Under the pieces are notes generated by a model. The model was not told where the DNA came from, searched no databases, and worked only from the letters and a program-made list of their open reading frames with translations. DNA of 64,000 nucleotides. Source: Siniperca chuatsi (lineage: Eukaryota; Chordata; Actinopteri; Centrarchiformes; Sinipercidae). Position numbers and translations under genes: made by a program. Below, piece after piece: positions 1 through 11,436 of the stretch. The DNA is taken from contig NC_058047.1 of the NCBI RefSeq assembly GCF_020085105.1, positions 21,346,001 to 21,410,000 on the forward strand, read 5' to 3'. The stretch's first letter is position 1, and the number at the start of each line of letters is the position of its first letter.

Positions 1-1240
1 GTCTTCAAAGTGACACTCTTTATACATGAAACCATTCAAGACATGTTCAGTTATTATATTATTTTCCAGCATGGGAAAATTTGGCTTGCACTACATTTCA
101 TTGACAGTTTTACAAAGTTGGCCTACATAGACAAAGTCTTTAACAATAAGGTAATCACCTTGCAGTGAGTAAGCACACAAACAGATGTTGAGGATTAAAC
201 AGGGGCTAAAGGTGACACTTCAGTGAACTTATGATAAACCACAAACAGAGCCAACACACTTTCAGCTTAATCCCCTCTCTGTCCCACTTTAACTGCCATC
301 ACATCAGTGTGTGTATTTATCGCTCTGCCAAACACGTCACATGACATCAGGCATTTCTCTGTGTGGTCATGTGACACACCCACCACCCCTCCTGGCCCCT
401 CCTTCCTCCAACTGCTCCTTCCAATGTGGAAACCATGGCAACGGCCAGTTGGAACCAGTTTGTGACACATAGCCTTCATTTTGTGTGAAGTGTGAGGCAG
501 AGTTCAGGTGCTGCTGTGGGAGAAAATGGAGCCCAGGCCTCAGGAGTCTCAAACTTTTCAAAATGGGGGCAGGCTGTCGACAACCACACAGCAACTTCCT
601 GTATGACTCCTGTCAGACCACTTGCTAGTGCAAAGTTAAAGAGAAACCTGAAACTCCAATAGACCCATCTGTATGCACAACCACGCTTTGTACATGCAAA
701 CATGAAATCCAAGGCCTACAGTATATGAAAAATTCTTTAGGATTATTTAAACAAACTCATACGCAAAAATGCAGACAAATACTGTGCCTCAGTTGTCAGC
801 TTGTGTGAAGTCCTGCTTGCCATTCACATCCCCTCCCTTTCACCCATATGATTCAACATCAGTTAAGCATAACCAAATAGAAATACAGCAGCAAACTATT
901 CTTTGCATTTTATACCCTCACAGACACAAACTAGTTTGTAAGGAGATTATGGTGCATTTTGTCCAGCTGGAAGTACTTACAAATGGTTTATTGTGGACAA
1001 AGTTGGTTGACTGCAATCTTGAGGCCCAGTGTACAGGAGTAGATGTAATTGTTTAAGGCAAAGTGTTTAGTGTTGACTTTGACACTATCATGTAAACTGA
1101 ATAATATTATGTTCTTTATGACCAACAAGCTCTCAGCCCCTATGCATGAACACTGTGAAGCAGTAATATTACTTCAAGAGTTCAATAAACAAAAACAGCC
1201 TGTGAATGAATAAACCCTGTGTTATTTGTCTTTGTCTCAC
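1..1240 (-). other. gatad2a: gatad2a intron downstream of the first coding exon (partial)
   Basis: This stretch follows the splice donor of the gatad2a coding exon on the minus strand, so it is intron running out of the window. No further gatad2a exon is visible. Positions about 270-620 look unlike the AT-rich surroundings: they are moderately GC-rich and contain an X-box-like site (GGAAACCATGGCAAC at 428-442) and two CACGTCAC/CATGTGAC-type sites near 335-375. That would fit an intronic enhancer, but this is inference only. Confidence 0.6.
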
Positions 1241-1549
1241 CTTTTGGATGTGCTCATGTCAACAGGCTCGTCTCCAGTTTGCACCTCCACCTTGATGGTG
1301 GCCTTCACTTCCCCAGCTTTTAGGATGCTGGCTGCTACCTTTGCAGTCTGTTCACTCTTTAGCTTGACACCCTCAGTTCCAGATCCCACCAGGGCCAGGG
1401 GAGCTCCAGCTTCATCACCTTTCTCCAGTTTAACCCGTTTACTGTCCATATCCCCTGGGGACTCAGCAAGAGCTGCATGGTCCCTCTCCAGAGCCCGCTT
1501 CTGGCTGCGTGTTTGACGCACTGCCTCCTCTGACATGGCTGCTCTCACC
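1241..1549 (-). CDS. gatad2a: gatad2a (p66-alpha) first coding exon, partial gene
   Basis: GATAD2A is a subunit of the NuRD nucleosome-remodelling and deacetylase complex. It bridges MBD2/3 to the CHD remodeller and helps silence chromatin in the nucleus. The ATG is at 1536-1534. The exon is bounded by a pyrimidine-rich acceptor ending CTCTCCAG before 1549 and a donor GTGAGAC after 1241. It encodes 98 codons plus 2 bases (phase 2). The N-terminus begins MSEEAVRQTRSQKRALERD, matching the human GATAD2A start (TRSQKRALERD shared). The exon ends with a PVDM motif also present in the family. The paralogue GATAD2B starts differently, so the A assignment is firm. The MBD-binding coiled coil and the GATA zinc finger lie in later exons outside the window. 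A short basic patch (DSKRVKLEKG, residues 31-40) could serve in nuclear import. Confidence 0.93.
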
Positions 1550-2644
1550 CTGGAGAGAGAGAAGATAGAAACCGTTGCAAACAGTAACAGTGTAAATACA
1601 TTTACAAAACAGAAAACAAACACAGACACATAAGCAAAATAATTTAACTTGTTACTATGCATAGATTCACAATAGAAAGCAGGGTACAGGTTTGGATAGT
1701 AGATAGATTAGGGTGCACTGTTACTGTAGACTAACAGCCTCATTGTCAATTGCAGAAGTTTTACTTAGATGAGCATAAAGTGCTGCTTTCACCAGAGCAA
1801 CTCTCAAACTGAATATTATTTTTCATGATTTAGGCTAATCATGTTGTACTGCACACTTTAGTATTATAATCTCTGCTTTACACTACTGGGCAGGCTCCTT
1901 TGAGTTAACTCCTTGTAGAACTGCCTTTTGCCAATGAAGTATGTTACCATAACAACCACATAGTAATGCGTAAATGTTGTACTATGGCAAAAGAGGACAG
2001 TAAATGAGATACATTTTTAATATCAAGTGTTCTATTGAGTTTTATTTTAAGAAAAATACACATCATCTCATCTCATCTACAATGCTCAGTACATCTAATG
2101 TCAGTAGAGGAAACCCAGAAATCTGATTTGAAAATATTGAAGACAAGTACAGGTCCAATGGGAAAGAAGTAGTCCTATACATCTTGTGAAATGTTGGTCG
2201 AGTTACCTTGGCTGAGGTACGATTAGTGTCTGCAATAAACAATGTGCTGCATCCACTGCAGGGAACACAAAGTTGTAACTGCCTCAATTTAATTTAAAAT
2301 TGAAACAATAAAACTGGATGACAGCATTGCTAGGTGTAAGCTCTACAGCGAGAACTGACCTGACAGGCTGCCTTTGTGTCAGAGGCAACAAAGTGACTGA
2401 GGAAGCTAAACCAAATGGGTTTAAATGGCAGATACTTGAAACAAAAGCTCTCAATCAATCCCACCTACTCTATGTGAAAATCAGTGTCTTCTTATTTCAA
2501 GTACTTTTAATCACATTTTATTCCACGCATTGCCATTACATTAAACCAGGGACTTAGACCAGTGCAGATTTGGTTGCACAATCTAATTATATGAAATATA
2601 AAGTAGCAGCATTGGCAACAGTACAAAATAAAAATAAAGAAACC

Positions 2645-3595
2645 CGAAATGTGTTTGTTTTAGTGATAGACTGATTAATTGGTCGGCTGATTATCCGGCA
2701 TTTTGAGATTATCAGCATCGACCGATGCCTGGGCTCACAAGGCCGATAAACAAAGTGTCTGCAGACACATCTATAGGCAGCCTTGTCAGTGTGGCTACTG
2801 TGAAAGCGCTAGCGCTCCCCCTTGTGAGTTTTGGGGAGGTGGTGGAAACGTTAGAGTCGAGCCCTGTACTGTAACTCTGATGCATCCTGCTGTAAACGTT
2901 TGCCTACATTTCCTCAGTCATCGTCTTTTTTAAATATTAACACATTTCTCCCATCCTAAATGAGAAATCTAATTTTAAACAGTTACTTGCTAGCGTTAAA
3001 TAGATTATAATGTATAGAATAATGCAGTCGAATGACAGCATAAACCAATGTATTTCATTAATTAATAAAAATGCCATCTAAAATAACATGTTTTTGGCTG
3101 AGATAACCATGTTTATTAGATTCTAATGTGCATGGAATAGTGAAATTATACATGACTTTTCTTTGTTTTGATAACAGCATTATATATCGGCCACACTTTG
3201 TTGTTGAGTCGTGTACATGAAAATGTACAATGTTTGATTTAGCTGATATTTCCAGCTGTATAAAAAAGGGCCAACCCTGAGGTGTACAGGCGTCTCCTGT
3301 CCTACTGCCAGTGTCCCAGATGCTGACCCAAATCTCACTCACTAAGATTTCTGGGAAAACCTATTACACAGCAGAAAAATGGCACCAACACTGTGCAACA
3401 TTCACACCAAGCACACCAATGTAGGCCATACACTCATTATGGAACAGGCAATCTCAGACTCTCTTGAATAAACATTTTATAATAATTGTCATAAAAATGC
3501 GAGTATGAGCACATGTCTATTACTGCACATTTAAAAATTCCGATATGATGCCTAATTGAAGATTTAGGCTGATACCAAGTGCACATATCCATATA
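2645..3595. repeat. Teleost DNA-transposon-like repeat (CGATAATCGG type)
   Basis: The left side (about 2665-2760) is dense in alternating 'attaattggtcggctgatta', 'atcagcatcgaccgatgc' and 'ggccgataaac' motifs. The right side (3535-3590) has 'ccgatatgatgcc' and 'ttaggctgatacc'. These are typical of degenerate ends of a nonautonomous fish DNA element. I cannot define exact termini or a target duplication, so the bounds are approximate and the superfamily is unknown. Related fragments appear near 6.56 kb and 26.4 kb. Confidence 0.45.
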
Positions 3596-6559
3596 CACAT
3601 TCTTGTATATCTGATGATTCAGAAAGCAGACTCAAGGTCTTCCTAGTCCAACGTGCCATCATCACAGATCCACATGACCCTATCCCAAGATTCCACGAGA
3701 GACAAAAAAGCGCTTCCCTGAAATCCGGTTCAAACTGGTCTGCGATTGAGAGAAGGCGCAGGTTTAACCCCTGGAGAGACAGAGTGGCAGAAGGGAGAGA
3801 GAGAGACGGGGAGGCCACAGGCACGTCCCATACAGGGAGGGAAGGAGGAGAAAATTATGTCGTCTTCGGACATTCCAAAACGTGTCTACCAGAAAACGGG
3901 GGGCGGATGCATCACTGACATGACTAACTTCTGTGGCAGTCAAGATTCAACTGCTGACAGACATAAAAAGCTGCTCATCCAAATCCTGCCTTTCATGATA
4001 TTTGATCCTCTTAAAATGATTCTTAAAAACATTATTTCAGTATTGGTGGACACAATAAACATTTTAAAATGTTTTCTATGTTGTCTTATAAGGCTTAAAG
4101 ATTAAAAAGCCAACAAAGGTCATAATTCACCATAGGAATCTGATGTATAGAAAAACTTGTCTCTAAAGCAAAGCACTGAAAGAACTGCAAAGTAAGGTAG
4201 GAAAATAAAACTGCTTTTCAGCAATTTCAACAAATCGCTGTCTGCAGTAAGGCTGCAGTTTGTTCTAACAATTCACATCTGTGAATTCAACTAAGTTTTA
4301 TTTGCAAGATGTTGAGCTAAGAGATGCTAGAAATAACTAAACCAACGAACACATCCAAAATAAAGCAACTACAACACAGCTAAAACATTCAGGTCTGTGT
4401 TTGAGAGTGTAGAGCCTAAAATGCACCCTGCTCTAGTACACAGCAAGGACAGATGTGCCCTGCTGTACCATCCCTGGACACAAAGGCTATCTATCTGCCA
4501 GAGATGACAGCTTGTGTTTTGGTGTGTATGTGTGCATACCCGTATACCACACACAGTGCTTTAGAAACCATACTTCACCCTGTAAGATTGTAGAAATGGT
4601 GGCTGCACATTGCTCTGGCTGTAACGGTGTGGCAGTGAACCGTGTCAGGTACAAAATGGCCCTTTACCCTTTGGGACGGTGCAGTGTCAGAGCTGTACGT
4701 TACTAGGACGGCTGTGGTTGCAAGTTTCAGGTCTAGAGCCATATGGCTACTTTTGTCCCAGAAGAGATGGATGGCATCATGAATCCAATGTTTCATGTGC
4801 TGGATGCACTGCTGCTAAGCAACAATGCATATGTTGTGATTATGAGTGTTTTGTACACACTCAAGACTGATTGACAGGGTACTAGACTAGACTGTGTACT
4901 AGTTCTCATTGTTGCATCTCAGTGAAGGACGACCACTCACTGTAGCCCATTTTCAATTCAGCACCTTGATTTCTATATGAGCCCTGAGGGCCTGTTGTGT
5001 GACAGGTCATTCACAACCTCTGAGTTAAAGGAGACTCACACTATGAGCAATCGAAAATGTGAACAACAACAACAAAAAAATACTGTAGGAGATTCATCTG
5101 AAGAAGGCATCTTAACTATATGGGAGCCTATCTGATCCTTGCCTTCAAACGCAAGAGTCTATCTATGCATTGCCATTCACAGTGATACCTGAAAGGGCTA
5201 GAAGGCAGAAAAAACATGGCATCAGTACTTCAAGCTGAGATAGTGTTGCATTGAGACACTGCTCAGAGTACGTGTGATGACAGGAGACAACATAGGGATC
5301 AATGGGTATAATACAGGTCCATGAGCCAAAATTAAAACTCATTATGATGGAGACAAAGCTACTCTCTCTATCTAAGTTGAGCCACTACAATATAAAAGTC
5401 ATGTCAGATCTCTGAGTTTGAAAACCAGTATGTGTTTAAACAGAACATCTCAGAGGAGCATATTTTTATACAGCATCCTTTGCTTAAACGTACGTAAACC
5501 ATTTTGGTTTGAAAGAGGACATCAGGAATTTATATTCTACGACCAAGCAATCAACTGAATCAATCAGTGCTAGTAGCATTCCTGGCAGTTCCAGTGCTCC
5601 CACAGCTCCATCCAGTGTGTAAAACCAAATGAAACTGACACTACAATCTCACAAACAAGTCTGACTTGTCCATCAGCAAATCTATCAGGAGATGCCTGGA
5701 GGGAACTGGTAGCCCAAATCTCGCTGCCTGGGACTCAGCAACCCAGAGTAGCAGTTCTGTTCAAGGCTCAGTTCTGCCTATTACTGTGCATCCTTGATCA
5801 GAACTCCCCTCCGGTATCCATTTCATACTATCAAGCCTGCCAGCCTTGTCACATTACAGCTCTTTGATTTACACTACACATGTAGCCCATGCACTCTTGA
5901 GGCTGGGCTCAGATTACAAGAATTAAAAAATGCTGACTGATTTTGAAATCAGGTTCATTAATGATCTGCTCACACAACAAGCATAAGAAAAACACTGCAT
6001 CATACACACTACATTTTACTATCAGGATAATTTTGCAGGTTTTGTAAGTGCCTAACATTTTACCTGCATGGCATGTGTCCTGTTTTTGGACAAGCAATTC
6101 AAGCACCTTGAATAATAAAAAAAAAAAAAAAGCTGAACTCTGAGCAGATATGTCGCTACTACGTCACCACGGCCTTTTCTCTGCTGTCTGATATGTGGAA
6201 CGCAGGAATGGGCCTGCCAAACTGAACCATCGACAAAAAAAAACAAACAAACAGAAGAATGGTAAGTTTTACGCAGTTTAGGGTACGTTTTTACATATAT
6301 GTCTGAACGTAGCAGCTGTTGCGTTATCAGGTGTACATCACCAGCACAGGTGACTGACTGGTGGAGAGTATGTGCTGCCTACACACATAAAGATGCCTCT
6401 ATAACACTTCTTTGTAACCAGGATCCCTCGCTTTTTAGACATCCATTTTGATTGCTGAAGATATAATCATACCCGCAGCTGTTGTGCAAATTAGTGTACA
6501 AATTCTATACAAATTCATAAATTGTACAAATTTAATACAATAAACATTAATATACATTA

Positions 6560-6980
6560 TCTGCATCCGACATCGACAGTAGAGCCCAACTCATACTGGA
6601 TTTTCAAAGTAACTGCTACCAGCTCCACAGTGGAGGAGTTAGCACCAAAAAGGGGAGCGACTTCAGTAGTATGGAAGTAGTTTGGTTATAAAAGATCAAA
6701 TGTACAACAAAGCACGGTAATATGTAAGAAGTGCAAGAAGACTGTAACAACAAAAGGGGGCAATACAACAAACTTATTTCAACACCTCAAGCAGAGAAGC
6801 ACCCGGCTGAGTATGAGGAGAGCCAAAAATCCTGCAAGGAGAGTTCAACAGCTATTGTGAGTTCTAAATCAAAACAATTTTTCAGGATTTTGTCTTATGG
6901 TCCAGCATATCGTCGCAGAAATACCCTGAAATATCGTGATATTATTTTATTCACAATATTATTTATCGCCAACCCCTAAA
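6560..6980 (+). mobile_element. hAT transposon remnant with broken BED zinc-finger exon
   Basis: Around 6725-6830 the plus strand reads CKKCKKTVTTKGGNTTNLFQ, then HLKQ, the CxxC...H part of a BED-type zinc finger of hAT transposases. A two-base insertion near 6795-6800 shifts the frame, so the expected KHP and following EYEESQKSCKE continue in another frame. The tail (6905-6975) is 'aaatatcgtgatatt' and 'tatcgccaacccc', typical of a hAT terminus. The left end (about 6583-6600) contains 'agtagagcccaact', seen in reverse near 26.47 kb. It is a dead, internally deleted copy. Confidence 0.65.
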
Positions 6981-8406
6981 ATGTGTCAGTGTCTTTTTTA
7001 CAGGTACACCTAGGGCCCATGAGCCACTCTTTACTGGTGATACATTTTATCCTCTGCATTTCTTAGTCTTCCTCATTTTACAGAAAACTGGCCAATCCAC
7101 AACTCCACAAATGTGGTTCCTACCAAACCATGAATTTTGTGGACACAGCCACATTAACTTATACATCTGCATGTTGGTGACACACTGAGCAAACATTCTC
7201 TACATTATAACGTTTACTCACGAAGATACATCACTTTGACATACAAATGCAGGACCTACAACAGCAATGAAAATGAGGAGAGGATGAGAGAGACCGTAGA
7301 AGAAGACAGTGATTAGTGATCTGCGTCTGTTCCTCTCAGGAGACTATGGAGGAGGAGTAGATGCATGTTTCTCGTTTCCCTCAGAATAACAAGCCCAAAG
7401 GGCAGAGCAGATCTTAGATAGAAAAAAACAAAAACAAATGCATGTATGAAAAGGTTTGTACTGAGCTGTTTAATTTCCTCCACAGTAACTGCCTCAAAGC
7501 AGGATTGCTCAAATCAATACATTTAATAAATTAGCATTTCTCTGTGAGGGTTGTATAGGTTAACATCAGTCTTCTTGTCTTTAAAATAAGGTGCATGAAG
7601 AAAATCTACCATTCCTGTGTGTAGTGCAGTAGGATAAGATGCACTTGCCTGAAAGAAAATGGAAATCTTGTGACCTTGACCAACACCACAGGTTTTATTG
7701 TCAGTCGGTGTCCTTTTGTGTCCAGTAGTTCATAGAGAACAGATCAATGGCAAAGGCTTATCCCCTCAGGTAGCGTGCTAGCCTCTCATCTCCAGCACTG
7801 TAATGATCTCCCCACTGGGACTGGACCCAGCCAGCCAACACATTAACAGCCATTTTAAAAAAAAAACTGAGGCTTTTCAACTGTGTCCTTAGGGTTCAGT
7901 GAGAGAGGAAACAACAATTATACTATCCAATAAAAGCAATACAAGTATAGATAATAATTGCCCAATAAAAGACAGCAGTGACAGCTCTTTTTCTTGTGGG
8001 GGCTAAGGGGCCCTTGTAATATTGAATTAATCGCTCAAACTGCCAATTGTCTAGTAGATACGACCAGGCGATGGTTATCTTAAAATCAGGGTGATTACTT
8101 ACTACTCACCACTATTAAGGGTTACTGCTACTGCTTTCTTTTTGTCATATCCTTCTTATAAAATGTGTTTGTTTTTTTCTTAATTTTCAAATTACATTTC
8201 AGGCTATCACAAAGTGAAGTTATTTTCCTTTGGGATATTGCCTAAAAAATTTTTTATCAGACTACCGGTACCTATACTAATTTGTGCTCACCAGGCAAGG
8301 AGTGGGGGCAGGGATCCAGCTGAGGTGCTGCCATGGTTGGGGGAGGGAGAAGGGTGCAGAGCGCATGTGGTTAGCTGTGCCATAATCTAACTGTACCCAA
8401 GTGAAA

Positions 8407-8545
<139 letters not shown>

Positions 8546-9738
8546 TGTAGGCTTGGCCCAGAGTGTGTGTGCCCCTACTGGTTGTGTCCCGAACGCCAAG
8601 GGTTAAGCCCCTGCCATTTTAACGCCACTGACAGATCAGACCATTAGGGTGTTACCTAACAAAATGGAAGCCTTTAACCCTGAATCTGCCAGACTGCCTG
8701 TGTGTGTGTTCGTGTGGGTGTGTGAGCGAGTGAGCGAGCCAGAGCCACACAGAGTATGTATGTGTGCGCACGTCTCCACCTGGATTCTCCCTCAGCAACG
8801 TGACGACGACAACAGCAATAAGTCTAGGAAGTGCAAATCAGACTTTTGCACATGAGCAGTGAGCACACAAGAATGCATCAACATATAGCCACATTAAAAC
8901 ATATATGACCATGGTTGTTGTTTTTTTTAAACCAGAGACAGTTCTTGTTAATATTCCCTTATAACATAGAGAACTAACATAATAAAAAGCACACATCATT
9001 CTCATAGGCAATATCTCTTCTAGATTTTGGCAAGCATGCAGACAGTCTTGTGCAATGCATAAAAGCCTTCTGTGTAGTATTTTGAGTAACTGATTCACAC
9101 CATTAACAGAACATAATTTACTGACCATCAAATGAAATAAGGAACATCTAGATTATGAAACTCTAAAGCACCTTAACATCTCAAGTCAACCTTCAGTAGT
9201 TTTCTTCAGCCTCAAATGACTAAATCACTGGATACATTTTCAACCACAAATGTTTACTAGCCATAATAAAAATGAATAGCTAAATGTTTTCAAAAACCCT
9301 AGACAGGGATAATCTTCAATTTCAGCAAAATTGCTTCCAAATGGTTACTCCATAATCCTGTAAAACCAGAAGCCCATACAGACTGGAGGGCCAGGACACA
9401 CGCAGACTGCTATCAGATTACATTTCTCAGAAATGGATGGTAGCAGGAAGTGACCAGAGTAAGAGAAAAAAAAAAGAGCTTAAAGGGTGCAAAGCAATAC
9501 AGCATACCAGACAATACAACTAGAAGCTGAGCACATCACCAGTGCACATAGCAGAAAAACACAACCAGGTAAAGAAAGTCAGTTGGCAATCATAACTTTC
9601 AGGAGATCCTTCAGTCCATCAGTAGGGGTTAATCGAGGTTAGACCATGGCGCATAAAACATTTTGAAGTATAGAAGAGACATCCAAAAGACATCAGAGAT
9701 GAAAAAAACATCTAAAACAGATTTCAGATGTACAGACT

Positions 9739-10599
9739 ATGGGTCTGAAATTCAATTTTTTTCCACTGCCTGCCACTGTGGCAGTCGAGTTAGAAATCGT
9801 TCAGAATTTTTATCTGCCACTTTTGAAATCTATGCTCCAAAAGAAGGACCAACATTTCAATAATTTAGACATCATTTAATGCTAATATTGTCATTCAATG
9901 TTCAACATATTTACATAAACAAACTTTACATGCATGTTTGCATGCACAAAAGGACCCATGTCAGTACATGACCCTTTAATAATCACTAACCAGGTATTTC
10001 AAAGAATTTGAAGTTCACCACAGTATATTATACAGTCAGTGCTCAATATAAAACCCACAGTTCAACCACCAATGAATGAGTCCTTATCTTAGTTCAAATC
10101 TCCCCAAGAGTCCATATGTCAACAAAAACCTCCTCTTCGGGATCCCAGCAAGCTAACAAAAACTACTCAGTTTGAGTTTCAATACAAAAGTTGGCCAACG
10201 AAAATAAAACCAAGGGATGCTTTTTGTGTCTAATAGACAAGTTTAGTGATTCTCCAACAACACCGGAGTTCCCTCCCGTAGTACAGCCAGTGTACTGCTG
10301 GGAAGCTAACAGGCTATCACTCTTAAGACGGACTGTTCCTCTTCCACTGGTGAGTAGATGAACGTCATTTTGGTTTGAAACGCCGGCCTAGATATTCCCT
10401 GAGCTGACAGGTGGGTGTGTGTGTGATGTTGGGGCGGGTGTGCTTAAAAGGCGCCGATTGCCACAATACGCTAACCTTACTAAATGTGTCTTTCTGTTGT
10501 GTGTTTTCCCTGTCCGCCAAAGTCGCGGATGGCCTGACGATTTTACCCGCCATTGCCAACAATTTACCCGCATTTGGCGGTTGCAAATTTCAGACCCTG
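9739..10599. mobile_element. Nonautonomous hAT-like element, 861 bp
   Basis: The ends are inverted: GGGTCTGAAATT at 9741-9752 and its complement AATTTCAGACCC at 10586-10597. The right end reads CAGGGTCTG on the minus strand, the usual CAGGG hAT start. The flanks TACAGACT (9731-9738) and GACTGACT (10600-10607) agree at 6 of 8 positions, as expected for an old 8-bp target duplication. No transposase is visible inside. The right third (10380-10600) is CpG-rich compared with the surrounding intron. Confidence 0.6.
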
Positions 10600-11400
10600 G
10601 ACTGACTTACTAGTATTGATACACATGAACTGGTTACAAGTGATGTGAATGATGTTGAATAATACTGTAAATTAAATATCTGTTGGCATAGGCAAACAGC
10701 AAATTCCTCACAACAACCCTCTCTTTCAATCATGCATGCAGAAAAACTTGCCATGCAGGACAGTTAATTACCAAGCAAGAATGAAAATGAGGAATTGTAT
10801 AAGATCCTATTAATGGCTTAGATGGAAGATGGATGATGTGCCGTAACTTGCTAAGCTTGTTTAGGCGATTAGTAAAGAAAGTAAAGTTCAACAACAAGAA
10901 TGCAGCTTCCATAACAAGTCTTTTTTCATAAAACTTTAATATTCAAGAAGTGAGCAAAATTTGCTACACAGTTTCTACACTGTCTATTATCGGTGGTAAT
11001 GTGATGATCGTGGGGATTTACTTTCTGAAGTTCTGACTCTACAGGCCAACGAGTACAACAAGCAGTATATTAAAGAAAAGCTATCATTAGATGCTGAAAA
11101 GGGTTACAACATCTAATTCAACCCTACATACACAAAAACACAAAGAAAGAGTGAAGTCAGTGTACTCAGTCAGTAGACAAGTATTTATTTTCATGATAAT
11201 TAATGCCCACCAACTGGTAATCATTTTAACAGTTTCAGTTTAGCATGCCTTCCTTTTCAGCATCACGATTGGCATGAACATTTGAGCATTAGGTTGCACC
11301 TGTTTAAAGTTTGAACGTTGGGCTAGAACTATTGGAGGACAGCCACATTCAGTAAAGAGGATTATAATCGAATCTCTGTCACAAGATAAGTCTGTTTTTA

Positions 11401-11436
11401 ATGGCCACACCCAACATCACCATTGGGTGTGGCCAT
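11401..11436. repeat. Perfect inverted repeat, 14-bp arms
   Basis: ATGGCCACACCCAA at 11401-11414 and its exact complement at 11423-11436 are separated by 8 bases. A further direct copy of CCACACCCAACA lies at 11461-11472. The GGGTGTGG/CCACACCC box resembles a KLF/EKLF CACCC element, but no function can be shown here. Confidence 0.85.

Noticed and set aside
3746..4105. 119-codon plus-strand open frame in gatad2a intron
   Set aside because: Sense runs into AT-rich intron, no family recognised, no splice context; likely chance.
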